This document shows, one piece after another, positions 11,536-23,247 of a stretch of DNA of 64,000 nucleotides. The notes below the pieces were generated by a model. It did not search any database. It was not told the DNA's origin and saw only the letters and a program-made list of their open reading frames with translations. This DNA comes from Blasia pusilla (lineage: Eukaryota > Marchantiophyta > Marchantiopsida > Blasiales). The first letter of the stretch is position 1; the number at the start of each line of letters is the position of its first letter. Position numbers and translations under genes: made by a program. The stretch is from assembly GCA_050084515.1 (NCBI GenBank), contig CM114272.1, positions 37,696,001-37,760,000 of the forward strand, read 5' to 3'.

Positions 11536-12475
11536 CCATGTCGTGTGCATACGTATGGCTACACAATACATATCGCTGGTCACATCCACACCACACAACA
11601 CTGATCTTCCCCAACATAAGGGTAAATCCATACATGTACAAAAATCAACTCACACTTATACATCGAGATCACACAACAAAAATAAGAGTGAAAACAACAC
11701 ACCCGGCCTAAAACTCCACTCCTCAATCTCCATTGCCATATCGAGCCTTGTCCATCTTGCGCTATCAAGGAATCCGAACGCTACCACCATGGTCGTATCT
11801 CACACACGAACAAGAGAGGTGCTCCAACGGCCCAACATGAGAAAGATAGCTTGGAAAAGCCATATCTCTCCAATATATAGGTGTGAGAAGAGCCAAAAGG
11901 CTCTTCCCCTAAAAATTGCAATCCTCTTGGTAATCTACGCGCACATGTTACGAGAGGCGAGTGACCTGCTGACCAAGTCACCCGACTGTGACAGGGAGGA
12001 AAGTCGTCATAAATGACGTTCTTGACACAATGGAACTATCCTCAACCCCATCCGACACCTCAAGACGAAGTTACACTCAAGATAGTCCGTTGGCTCTCTA
12101 TGCCAATACCGCGATAGATCCCTACCTATCGGCTATTCAGATGTGAAAATTTTCGCTATCCAATACATATCTCTGGTCACATCTACACCACACAATACCG
12201 ATCTCCCCCAACATACGGGTAGATCCACACATGTACAAAAATCAACTCGCACATATACTGTAACATCGAGATACACAACCGCCCCCCGAGCTGGCAGTTG
12301 GATCCTCCCAACTCCAGATAGCAAATATCACATCTCTCTATCATGATCTACTTCCCTATATACATCTCGGATATATCCATCGTCTTGTGGGAAGTACATC
12401 AAGAGGGGGGGTCAGACATGACATATGCCACTCTCGAGAACAACCATCATATACCAACATGGTGGCTGCATCCCT
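11536..12475 (-). mobile_element. Copy F: 3' end of a PHD-bearing Ty3/gypsy element
   Basis: On the minus strand this reads: decayed PHD finger (12356-12475), G-rich purine tract (about 12287-12297), a stretch of about 140 bp copied from the LTR end (about 12146-12286), then an LTR at 11536 to about 12143. The LTR outer end TGTCGTGTGCATAC matches the LTR ends of copies A, C and D. Its body instead resembles the solo LTR at 39591-40208, including a run starting ACCCGGCCTAAAACTCCACTC. It is therefore a sister family to A/C/D with the same unusual 3' organisation. A CACTA terminus at 12476 cuts off the rest. Confidence 0.75.
12356..12475 (-). pseudogene. PHD-finger fragment of copy F (3' end of the pol frame)
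   Basis: The minus strand encodes the second half of a PHD finger: a degenerate CDGC position (VYDGC), then WHMSC, then WIYPRC followed by a stop. In copy D the corresponding residues are VCDGC, WHMAC and WMCPRC. Two zinc-binding cysteines have therefore become tyrosine. The first part of the finger and all upstream pol are missing beyond the CACTA terminus. Confidence 0.65.
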
Positions 12476-12720
12476 CACTACAAGAAATGTATGGTTTTTA
12501 TGACTAGGCTTTAAATGACTGGCCGAAAGAATGACTCAATTTATGATTAAAATGGTTTAGTCCTAAAATTTACATTCGTACAATTGCCATAGTCATCTCC
12601 TTATGACTAAAGTAGTTATTAATTTCCTTCAGTCATGGCTAGTCGTACTTGCCTAGTAATACCTAGTCATAGATAATAACTAATGAGCTTAAGGATTTTG
12701 TGCTCCAATGTTACAGTGAG
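12476..12720 (+). mobile_element. CACTA-type transposon left terminus
   Basis: The sequence starts CACTACAAGAAATGTATGG, the typical terminal inverted repeat of plant CACTA (En/Spm) elements. Short repeated motifs of the type ATGACTA/AGTCAT follow at about 12505, 12528, 12592, 12606 and 12632, as expected of a subterminal transposase-binding region. It resembles, inverted, the terminus at 42.75-42.81 kb. It interrupts the PHD codons of copy F. The matching right end of this particular insertion was not found, and the 3 bases outside differ from those outside the right terminus at 42806. Confidence 0.6.
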
Positions 12721-12729
12721 TTTTATTTT

Positions 12730-15275
12730 TATACCCACGGTGAGTGATCATTTGAGTACAAGAAGGAAAAATAGGGCATTGAGTAGGATTCTTTCGAGTC
12801 CTTGTGGCATTTTCATGTTAACATGATGTTAACTTTTTTTCCAACTATTGGATGACGTTGAACCTTCACACAAGCCTCAACATTAAACCACTCCATAACT
12901 CCAACGGTTCACATCTCTCATTTAGGCCGCCATGCTAATACCATAAATGCAAGACCTTATTTAGGACTTACGATTTTCAATCCAACGTGTGAGTGGACAT
13001 TTGAAGTTTCTTCTTTTGCCTTGTGTTCCTTTAGTGTTCACCCTGAACATGAAACTACCTTGTGGCAGTTTCATGTTAACATGGTGTCAACTTTTCTTCC
13101 CACCATTGGATGGTGATGAAACTTGGGACATGCTTTGCAATTAAATCCTTCCAAAACTTGATAGGTTCAGATCAGTCCTTTAGCCCTCTAGGCTAATGCA
13201 AAAATGAAAGTCCTTATTTAGCGTTTACGATTTTTAATTCAATGTGTGAGTGGTTATTTGAAGTTTTTCTTTTGGCTTCTGTTCTTGGGGTTGGAGTGGC
13301 TCCCTTGGAAATGTTTCCTATTTTTTGGACCCTTAGTTCATGGGAGAGGGTAGAAAAAGAGATGTCAAGAAGGAGGAAGAGGGCATTCAATAGGATTCTT
13401 TCGGGTCCTTTTGGCACCGTCATGTTAACATGATGTGAACTTTTCTTCCTACCATTGGATGGAGATGAAACTTGGCACTTGTCTTGAAATTAAATCCCTC
13501 CATAACGTGAACGGTTCAGATCAGGCCTTTAGTGCTCAAGGCTAATAAAATAATGAAAGTCCTTATTTAGCATTTATGATTTTTAATTCAATGTGTGAGT
13601 AGTCATTTGAAGTTTTTTTATTTTGGCCTATGTTCCACGGGTTGGGTTGCCTCTTAGCAAAATTTTTCTTGTTTTCTGGACCCTTGATTGATGGGAGAGG
13701 GTAGAAAAAGATGTGTCAAGAAGGAAGAAGAGGACATTGAGTAGGATTCTTTCTAATCCTTATCGGGTTTTCATGTTAACATGGTATCAACCTTTCTTCC
13801 AATCATTGGATGGTTAGGAAACTTGGTACAAGCCTTGCAATCAAATCCCACCACCACTTGAACGGTTTGATCAGTCTTTTAGCTCTCCACGCTAATACAA
13901 AAAATGAAAGTCCTAATTAAGCGTTTATGATTTTTAATTGAATGTGTGAGTGCTCATTTGAAGTTTTTTCTTTTGGCCTGTGTTCCTAGGGTTGGGGTGG
14001 CTCTATGGGAAAATTTTCTTATTTTTGGGACTCCTGGTTCATGGGGTAGGGTAGAAAAAGAGGTGTCAAGAAAGAGGAAGAGGGCATTGAATAGGATTCT
14101 TTGGAGTCCTTATGGCAACTTCATGTTAACATGGTGTCAACTTTTCTTCCCACCATTGGATGGTGATGAAACTCGGCAAGGCCTTGGAATTAAGTCCAAC
14201 CACATCTTCAACAGTTTAGATCTGTCCCTTAGCGCTCAAGGCTAATACACAAAATGAAAGGCCTTATTTAACGTTTACAATTTTTAATTGAACGTGTGAG
14301 TGAACATTTGAAGTTTTATCTTTTGGCGTGTATTCTTGGGATTGGGGTGCCACCTTGGGAAACATTTCTTGTTTTTTGGACCCCTAGTTCATGGGGGAGG
14401 GTAGAGAAAGAGGTGTCAAGAAGTAGGAAAAAGGCTTTGAGTAGGATTCCTTCGAGGCCTTGTGGCAGGTTCATGTTAAAATGATGCCATCTTTTCTTCC
14501 AACCATTAGATGGTGATGAAACTTTGCACCGGCCTTGCAATTAACTCCCTCCCTAATGTGAACGGTTCAGATCTGTCCGTTAGCTTTAAGGTTAATACAA
14601 AAATGAAAGTCCCTAGTCCCCGGAGGCCTTGAAAATTAAGTTCGACCTCATCTTGAACGGTTCAGATGACTCCCTTAGCGCTCCAAGCTAATATGATTTC
14701 CGGTGCTAGAGAGAGATAACTCATTAAGTGGTAGTTGTCATAGCCTTGTGAGAATGTCGAGGTGTAGAGAGAGAATTCAATGTTGTGAGTGGTCATTTGA
14801 AGTTTTTTCTCTTTTCGTGTGTTCTTGAGGTTGGGGTGCCTTCTTGGGAAATTTTTCTTGTTTTTTGGACCTTAGGTTCATGGGGGTTTATAGAAAAAGA
14901 GGTGGTAAGAAGAAGGAAGAGGGCATTGAGTACGATTCTTTTGAGTCCTTGTAGTAGTTTCATGTTAACATGGTGTCAAATTTTATTCCAACCATTAGAT
15001 GGTGATGATAGTTGGTAGAGACCTTGCAATTAAATCCCTCCACAACTTGAACGGTTCAGATCATTCCCTTAGCCCTCCTGGCTAATACAAAAATAAATGT
15101 CCCTATTTAGTGATTACTATTTTTAATTCAATGTGTGAGTGGTCATTTGAAGTTTTTTCTTATGCCTTGTGTTCGTGGCGTTGGGGTGCCTCTGTGGGAA
15201 AATTTTCATGTTTTTTGGACCCCTGGTTCACGAGAGAGGGTAGAAAAAGAGGTGTTAAGAAGGAGACATGTCGCA
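12730..15275 (+). repeat. Satellite array, about 350-bp monomer, about 7 copies
   Basis: The phrase GTGAGTGGTCATTTGAAG, with variants, recurs near 12984, 13241, 13590, 13943, 14293, 14783 and 15132. Spacings are 257 (partial), 349, 353, 350, 490 and 349 bp. Other shared phrases include CATGTTAACATGGTGTCAAC and ACGGTTCAGATC. The 490-bp interval holds an extra 140-bp segment (about 14640-14780) resembling the LINE 3' tail. The copies differ by many substitutions, so the array is old. Most monomers keep one reading frame open with a shared peptide pattern containing VEKEVSRRRKRAL, but only the 13242 copy has an ATG. Confidence 0.9.
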
Positions 15276-15295
15276 GAATAAAAAGGTGTTTATAA

Positions 15296-16073
<778 letters not shown>

Positions 16074-16134
16074 TTAATATGATAGAATGATAGACACTAC
16101 TAGATGAGTACAATCAATGTGAGTGGTCTCTTGC

Positions 16135-16540
16135 CAAAATTTGATTTGCACTAATTAATGAGTTCAATTAATAGCACTCTCCAATAAGGATGAATGGTCT
16201 ATGGTTGCAAGACTATGATAGGTGCTACATAATAAGTAGAGTCTCTCTAGTTGCAAGACTACGTTTCTAGCACTGTTCAACGAGATTAGATGGCTTGTGG
16301 TTGCATGGCTATGAGAGCCAATACTCCATGAGTAGTTGCTACAATGGCAAGACTATGACAACCACTACGTAATTCGTGTAGTCCGTAGTTGGAAGCCTCA
16401 CACTATTTATGAGAGAGTCGCCTCCTTTTCATGCGGTACTTTTTTCTTTTCTCTAGCGCTCTCCAACAAGAGTGTGGGATTGAGTGTGACAAGACTACAA
16501 CACGCAGGACTTGATGACTGCACTCTCTAGTTATAAGATT
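16135..16540 (+). repeat. Tandem array of LINE 3'-tail-like units
   Basis: Diverged repeats of a phrase like AGCACTGTCCAACGAG...GGTTGCAAGGCTACGACAA..CACTAC..AATGAGT occur at about 16139, 16175, 16262 and 16452. The same phrase in single copy ends the LINE at 56.69 kb (there on the minus strand). The units vary in length and sequence. A LINE fragment coding for the ORF2 C-terminal region follows directly at 16582 on the same strand, so this is probably LINE-derived. Confidence 0.5.
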
Positions 16541-16581
16541 CATTCTGAACACCATATCTATCACTTTTATATGGTGCAGCC

Positions 16582-16800
16582 TTGTGGGAAAGTGTACAGC
16601 TGAAAGTAGTTTGGGGTCTTATCTCTTCACGGTTCTCAATTCTAAAGTTTGGTTTGAGATTTGCCTATGGAGTAGAGCCAATCAAAGATAGAGACGAGAT
16701 AGCCAAGTTGAACTACCTGAGGCAGCTGGAGGCAATAGACCTATGTCATGATCCAAGAGTGTTGGTAGTGTTGGTGGATCTTGCAAAATGAAGCCCATGA
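16582..16800 (+). pseudogene. LINE ORF2 fragment (C-terminal region)
   Basis: The translated segment GVEPIKDRDEIAKLNYLRQL, with flanking residues, aligns with GVEPLEDRRDIAKLKWRRQL of the LINE copy at 60.5-61.8 kb. That region lies between the RT thumb and the C-terminal zinc-binding motif. About 70 codons are recognisable and strongly diverged, so this is an old truncated insertion. It is followed closely by the LTR-like sequence at 16878. Confidence 0.7.
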
Positions 16801-16877
16801 AGTGGGCATAATCTTGGATGAGAAATATTCAAGCGATTTACTGTAGCGAAGCTCTCTTCAAGGCGTTCACTATGGGA

Positions 16878-18786
16878 GCTGTCACGTCTTTTAGGATAGA
16901 TTGGTGAGATCTAGTAGAACGCCTTTGCGAGTAGTGGGGGGCATGCTTAGAAAGTCGAGGATGACTTGCTGAGGCCCCGAAAAACGTGAGAGAGTAGGTT
17001 TCCCCTTCGTTTCGGCTCATTTGGAGCCATATTGATAAACTTACTATTTTAGAGAAGTACCATTTTGAGAATATGGTTGACTTTCTATTTTGGGAATTGG
17101 CCCTTGACCTCCTACATTAGGTCAAGAACCAAGGAGGTGACTTGGGAGCATAGGTAACCATGGAGTGATCTTGGGAGAAGGGAGGGATATACCTTAAGGA
17201 GAGAGAGCTTGAGAGCTCATTTCTTTGTTGAACCTCTTAACACAAGGCGGCGGAGGTATGGTCCCTTTCCTTGTGAGTGTAACCCAAACCTCTCATTAGG
17301 AGAGTGGGTTTGGTTTGACATGGAGAGGGACATGTGAGAGCTATGGTGTTGTAAGAGAGATTTCACCTTATTTTACAAAGAGAGAATGAGAGGGTGAGAG
17401 AGCTTCATGGGGGAGCTCGCTGGTTGCTCAATGTTTGGTGCAGGTTAGGGACCGTGTTCCCCGCTTCATGGCTCATGGGAGTGCTCATGGGAGCAAGAGC
17501 CGTGCTATTTTGACATTTGTGTGGTGATTTTTCGTATGAGAGAGTGGTGCACAGAAGCGCTGCCCAATTTCTGATAGGGATTGAGTATGGAGGCGGGTTG
17601 TCCCATGTCGGTGTTCTTGGGAGCACCATGTAGCTTGCTGATTTGTATTTTCACAAGTTGTACATAATTGTTGGGAGAAATCAACGCTGCCAAAATTTTT
17701 GTAGGAGAAGAGACGTTGGGAATTACGACAGTCCCTATGAGTTTTTATTGGAAGGTCTAATTCAAAATATTTTTTGAATCCATTGTAGTCGTGAAGTTTT
17801 GCACATTGTGCAATAGACGGTGCACAATTTGAACTGCAAGCAGAAAGTTATGGCCGATTTTGCAAAAATGCCATTGTAGGGCGATTTTTAGGGTAAAATT
17901 GTTCAAACCCTAAACTAGCCATCGCGTCAGCGGCGGCCGTCTCCTTCATCGGTCCGCCGTCAATGGTCAATTGTTGACGGTCCACCATCACCGTCGACGG
18001 TCTGCCGTGAACGGTCCACCGTCACGATCCTCCGTCACGGTCAATGATCCATCGTCACCATCCGCCGACGAACTTCGACCACCGCTCAGAGCCGCATTCG
18101 GCCGTTTTTCGTCGTTGGTTGCCATGGCCACCATTACGGAGTGGAAGGTCTTCCACGACGATCGTTGATTCTCTGACTTGCGCCACCACCACGTACTTTA
18201 TTGTGGCCGCCACTGTCATCGCAGTTTTGTCATCAACGGGTAATAGCACATAGCCTCGGGTTATGGTGTCTGAGTTTTCACTTCATTCAGCTATGTTGTG
18301 ATTGGTAGACGCTCGACAAGTATCGAATACCATGCCGTGATGCCCGTAGCCGCAATGCGTCACCGATTTCCGCGTCATGCCTCTCGTGGCCGCATCGCAC
18401 AATCTCGATCGCGGAGCCACTCCTTCAGTAAGGAGCAGAGCGTGTGTATTTATCATTGAGGAGGGTGTGCCGCGGAGTGCCGCATTCCATTATCGAGTGT
18501 CCTACCGTTCTGTAGTCATTTCGTGCTGCTTGTGCCGCACCGTACCGCTAGATCCGCAGTGCATATTGAGGAGATTTGAGTAGCGTCAAAACGAGAGGAG
18601 TACCACTTGCTGATTGGAGGAGTTGTCTTCACGACCGAGTTGGAGTTGAGATTTGCAACTACCGAGGAGCAACATTGACATAATTATCAAGTTATCCATT
18701 CTGATCACTTACCCTCCACGTATGAGGCATTTACAGATATTAGGAAGTTATTTGGGATATTGGGTTTCGTGCTGATGGTGAGAGTG
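16878..18786 (+). mobile_element. First 1.9-kb LTR/leader unit of the methyltransferase-type gypsy group
   Basis: It starts TGTCACGTCTTTTAGGATAG, the same start as the LTRs of copies A and D. It matches the C LTR for about 500 bp up to a TTATTTTAC phrase, then continues into about 1.4 kb of leader sequence absent from the 3' LTRs. A diverged copy of the same 1909-bp unit follows immediately. The leader holds a short minisatellite based on ACGGTCCACCGTCA at about 17940-18060. No coding frame is convincing. Confidence 0.65.
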
Positions 18787-20695
18787 TCACGTCTTTTAGG
18801 ATAGATCGGTGAGATCTACTAGACCGCCTTCATGAGTAGTGGAGGACATGCTTAGTAGGTTGAGAATGACCTGGTGAGGCCCCGAGAAACTTGAGAGAGT
18901 AGGTTTCCCCTTCGTTCCGGCTCATTTGGAGCTATATTGAAGAATTTATTATTTTAAGTATATGATCGACGTTCTATTTTTGGTAAATGGCCCTTGACCT
19001 CCTACATCAGGTCAAGAGCCAAGGAGATGACTTGGAATCATAGGTTACCATGGAGAGAGCTTGGGAGAGGGGAGGGGTATAGCTCAAAGAGAGAGAGAGC
19101 TTGAGAGCTCATTCTCTCTTTGTTGAACCTCTTGGCATGAGGCGGCGGAGCTATGGTCTTGTTTGCCTTGTGTGTGTAACCCAAGCCTCTTATTAGGAGA
19201 TGGGTTTGGTTTGACATTGAGAGACACTTGTGAGAGTGCACACATGTGAGAACTATGGTGTTGTGAGAGAGATTGGATATTATTTTACAAAGAGAGAATG
19301 AGTGAGTGAGAGAGCTTCATGGGGGAGCTCGCTGGTCACTTTCTGGTTTTGCAGGTTGGGGATCGTATTCCTCGTTTAGCGGTTCATGGGAGTGCTCACC
19401 GGAACAAGAGCCGCTTACTTGTGATGTTTCCTTTGCCAATTTTTCATGTGGAAGAGTGGCGCGCGGAAGCGCTACCCAATTTTTGATAGGAATTGAGTAT
19501 GGGGGTGGGTAGCTCCGTGCCGGTGCTCTTGGGCGCACCATGTAGCTTGCTGATTTGTGTTTGAATAGGTTTTAGATTTTTTTGGGAGAAATCAGCGCGG
19601 AAGCGCTGACAAATTTTGTGTAGGAGAAAGAGACGTTGAGCTTTACGACAATCCCCGTCAGTTTTCACTGAAATTTCCAATTCAAAATATTTTTTGACTT
19701 TGTTGTAGATTGTGAAGCTGTACATGTTTTGCAATAGACAGTGCGCAATTTGGAGTTGCGAGCAAACAATTATGGTCAATCTTGCAAAACAGCCATTGCT
19801 AGGCAATTTTTAGGGTTAAATTGTTCAAACCCTAAACCAGCCGCCATGCCCGCGGTGGCCTTTGGCATCATAGTCGCCATCAAAGGTCCGCCATCGATGG
19901 TCAATCATCACTGTCACCATCAACGGTCAACCGTAAATTGTCAATGATCAACCGTCACCGTCAATTGTCCATCGTTGGCCGCCGCGTAGCGCTACTCAGA
20001 GCCGCGTTCGGCCATTGTCCACCCTTGGTTGCCATTGCCGCCAGTACGGAGTGGAGGATCTTCCACGACAATCATTGATTCTTTGACTTGCGCCGCCACC
20101 ACGTATTTGTTTTTGGCCGCCACCGTCATCGCATTGTCGTTATCAACTAGTGATAGCAGGTAACCTCAAGTTATGATGTTTGAGTTTTCATTTCATACAG
20201 CTATGTTGTGATTGGTAGCTGCTCGACGAAGATTGAGTACGGTGCCATTATGCCTGTAGTCACAACGCGCCGCCGATTGCCGCGCCGTGCTGCTCGTGGC
20301 CGCACCACATCGTCTCGATCGCGGAGCCGCTCCTTCAATAAGGAGCAGAGCGTGTGAATTTCTGATTGAAGAGGGTATGCCGCCGAGTGCCGCACCCCAT
20401 TCCCAAGTGCCATGCCATTTGTAGCCGTTCCGTGCCTCGAGTGCCGCACCTGACCGCTGGACCTGTATCGCACATCGAGGAGGTTTGAGCAACGTCAGTA
20501 CGAGAGGAGTACGACTTGCTGATTGGAGGAGTTGTCTTCACAACCGAGTTGGGATCGAGATTACAGTTGTGGAGGAGCGACATCGACATTATTATCAGGT
20601 TACCCATTTTGGTCTCTTACCCTACACGTGTGAGGGAATTACGGGTATTGGGCAGTGTTTTGGGGATATTGGGTTTCGTGCAGATGCTTAGAGCA
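18787..20695 (+). mobile_element. Second 1.9-kb LTR/leader unit, joined to gag-protease of copy A'
   Basis: It repeats the preceding unit in direct orientation from TGTCACGTCTTTTAGGATAG to a phrase like GATATTGGGTTTCGTGCAGATG. Substitutions are scattered, and the minisatellite recurs at about 19880-19975. Downstream, the gag/protease region of A' continues in the same direction, so this unit is most simply the 5' LTR plus leader of A', with the first unit a tandem duplication. Confidence 0.6.
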
Positions 20696-21146
20696 TCATT
20701 TATGTATGGGTTTAGGGGACATAGACCTGTGTGAGATGTCCAGAGTTGAGGGTATGTCTTGTCGATGAGATGATAGGACGGTATCCGATTGCCACACCAT
20801 GCCGCTTATTGTTGGACAGTACACGTCTCAATGAGAGAGTGTAGATTGAGTGATCGAGTGATTAGACGCAAGGTTGAGAGTGATTGCGAGAGAAGGGCAC
20901 GAGGATCATCACGGCATCCTTTCCGGATTTTGAGAGGCGAGGTAGTGGACTTGAGAGTAGCTCTAGAGGGTTTGCCCAGAGTGGTGCAAGGTTTCAAGGC
21001 CCTCCACGTGGGAGACCACCTTGATCTCCTTCAGTGTTGTCTTCAGAAAAGGGACAGCGTGTAGAGGACTGTGTTAGTGATCCACCATACACATTGAGGC
21101 TGGGATGGTTGCTTAGATACAGCAGCTACATGAGCAGATTGCCGCT
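20696..21146 (+). pseudogene. Copy A': decayed 5' gag region with internal deletion
   Basis: Similarity to copy C begins at the phrase CGTGTAGAGGACTGTG near 21058 (compare 28457). At about 21100 the sequence jumps from the point equivalent to 28.50 kb to that equivalent to 29.75 kb. Most of gag, including the zinc knuckles, is therefore deleted. The frames to the left are broken by stops. Confidence 0.5.
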
Positions 21147-22216
21147 ATGACATCGAGGATACCCGATGTTGGATCTGTGGCATTGACATCATATGGAGCA
21201 GCCAGAGATATGGAGGGTCCTGGTTGGATATGGGGGGTTGCTCAAATGGAGGCCGCCACAGTTGTGACGCGTGGAGTAGCCGCAACGTTGGATCCACAGC
21301 GAGGGGAAGCCAGGAAACAGACTAGGCTTCCTCAGTCTTTCACATTGTCCGAGGCGATGAGGACTCCATCTATGGGTCCTCATCAGAGTTCCTCGAGAGT
21401 TGGTGATGTTGTTGGTATGCAGGCACAGAGGGGAATGGGAGAAACGAGTGCGAAGACTCCTATTGTTGATGCTCATGAGGAGCATGTGTCAAGTACGATA
21501 ATGGGGGCAGCCACAATGGTGTACCGTGCTCCGCTATTTTCTGCTATTGATGTTATGACATTGGGAGGTATGCCCGCTGATGTGTTTCGGCTGGCCACTA
21601 CACTATGTGAGCGTGGAGTTGAGTTTTTGCATCACAATCAGCGGTGATTGCAGAGGAGGTGATGGACCTGCCCTTGGAGCGGATGCTCGGGCCGTCCTTG
21701 TCAGATTCATGGCGGGTTGCGGTTGCTAGGATGGCGGAGATGCTTGTTAGACCCGCGATAGAGTGTGCCATGGCTTCTCTTGGTGTTGTATTGCTGGATA
21801 ATCGGGGAGAGATCTTGCAGTTGGTTAGTCTAGAAGGTAGAGCTTTTAGTCCGCAGCGCGTCTTGTTGGATTCAGGAGCGCAATCCTTGATGTTGGGGAA
21901 AGCGTCATTCATAGGATTGGGCTTGACAAGAGCCGATGTGGAGCGTTGTCCATTCGGGATACAGACATCCTTGGATGCAGCAAGTACCACACAGTATATC
22001 ATCCGACAGGAGGTCGTAGTGAGGATTTTCCCGAGACATCCCACACATGAGTCCGTGGTGCGAGCCAAGGCAATAGTGACTCATGTCATGGTAGAGCAGT
22101 GTTATACCCGATGGGATTTTTCTTGGATTACTGGGAGGATTCAGCTTCCTACAGACCAGGATGGCAGTCAGGTGATGGGCGCCTTAGCTCATTACTTGTT
22201 TGATTCACAGGTGTAG
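21147..22216 (+). pseudogene. Copy A': gag-protease region with aspartic protease
   Basis: The first open stretch (21147-21647) is the linker after gag. It reads into a second frame (about 21644-22216) with the retropepsin active-site motif VLLDSGAQS. Downstream, a one-base frame change reveals a well-preserved stretch of the type LYPMGFFLDYWEDSASYRPG, so the protease part is frameshifted. The same region in copy C is shortened. Its place upstream of a methyltransferase in C implies that the protease is released from a gag-pro-pol polyprotein. After 22216 the copy is cut at about 22301 by the LTR of copy A, which lies in the opposite orientation. Confidence 0.75.
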
Positions 22217-22301
22217 TGATAGAGCGACTGCCATGAGAGATGGGGACCTTAGCAACATTTAGCAGTGCCATCACTTGACCTAGTGATTTGATTGAGGGAC
22301 A

Positions 22302-22938
22302 TGTCATGCGCATAAACATTGCTACACAATATATATTGCTATTACCAAACACACACACAAACACGCACGATCCCATGCTAACTCATGGCAACCAAACAAC
22401 GAGACAAGAAGTTCCAAAATATCTCCAATTAAAATAAGATCTCACAACACTATAGTTCTTACATGTGTGCACTCTCACATATGTCTCTCAATGTCAAACC
22501 AAACCCACTCTCCTAATGAGAGGCTTGGGTTACACACACAAGGCAAGCAAGATCATAGCTCCGCCGCCTCATGCCAAGAGGTTCAACAAAGAGAGAATGA
22601 GCTCTCAAGCTCTCTCTTCTTTAGGTATACCCCTTCCCTCTCCCAAACTCTCTCCATGGTAACCTATGCTCCCAAGTCATCTCCTTGGCTCTTGACTTCA
22701 TGTAGGAGGTTAAGGGCTACTTACCAAAAACATAAAGTTGATCATATACTCAAAATGGTACTTACCTAAAATAGTAATTTTCTCAATATGGCTCCAAATG
22801 AGGCGAAACGAAGGGAAAACCTGCTCTCTCACGTTTCACGGGGCCTCAATAGATCATCCTCGACCTACTAAACCTGTCCTCTACTACTCACGAAGGCGCT
22901 CTACTAGATCTGACTGATCTATCCTAAAAGACGTGACA
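22302..22938 (-). mobile_element. Copy A: 3' LTR (637 bp)
   Basis: On the minus strand the LTR runs from TGTCACGTCTTTTAGG (at 22938) to an end reading ...GCGCATGACA (at 22302), so it has TG...CA ends. It aligns along its length with the LTRs at 35394-36033 and 62532-63145. To the left it abuts copy A', showing that one of the two disrupted the other. Confidence 0.85.
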
Positions 22939-22940
22939 GT

Positions 22941-23080
22941 TGTCGTGCGCGTACACATTGCTACACAATATACATCGCTGTCACCGAACACACACAGAAA
23001 CACGCACAATCCCATGCAAACTCATGACATCCAAACAACAAGACAAGAAGTACCAAAATATCTCCAATCACCCCCTAACT
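22941..23080 (-). repeat. Copy A: duplicated LTR end plus G-rich tract
   Basis: Between the LTR and the end of the coding region, a 127-bp stretch (22941-23067) repeats the outer end of the LTR. It is separated from the LTR by the dinucleotide AC (minus-strand reading). Immediately upstream, minus strand, is a G-rich purine tract (AGGGGGTGA), a candidate polypurine tract. Copies C, D and F have the same arrangement. Confidence 0.75.
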
Positions 23081-23247
23081 GGTGGTTAGGTCCCTCAAAC
23101 TCCTGATAGCCAACTATCCCTACCTACCATAACATACATCTCTCGGACGCTAAGAGCAAGAAGGGCGGGTGCTCATGTGGCCTCATCGTTAGTCGCCTTC
23201 TTATCATCCATGTCATAGACACAAGTCAGAATGTAGAACTACCTACT

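Noticed and set aside
12730-15275. CRISPR-like array
   Set aside because: The repeats are 350 bp long, directly adjacent, and diverged; this is a eukaryotic satellite.
20193-20607. Minus-strand frames over the LTR/leader unit
   Set aside because: They are overlapping frames in GC-rich leader sequence, not conserved in the sister unit at 18.3-18.6 kb.
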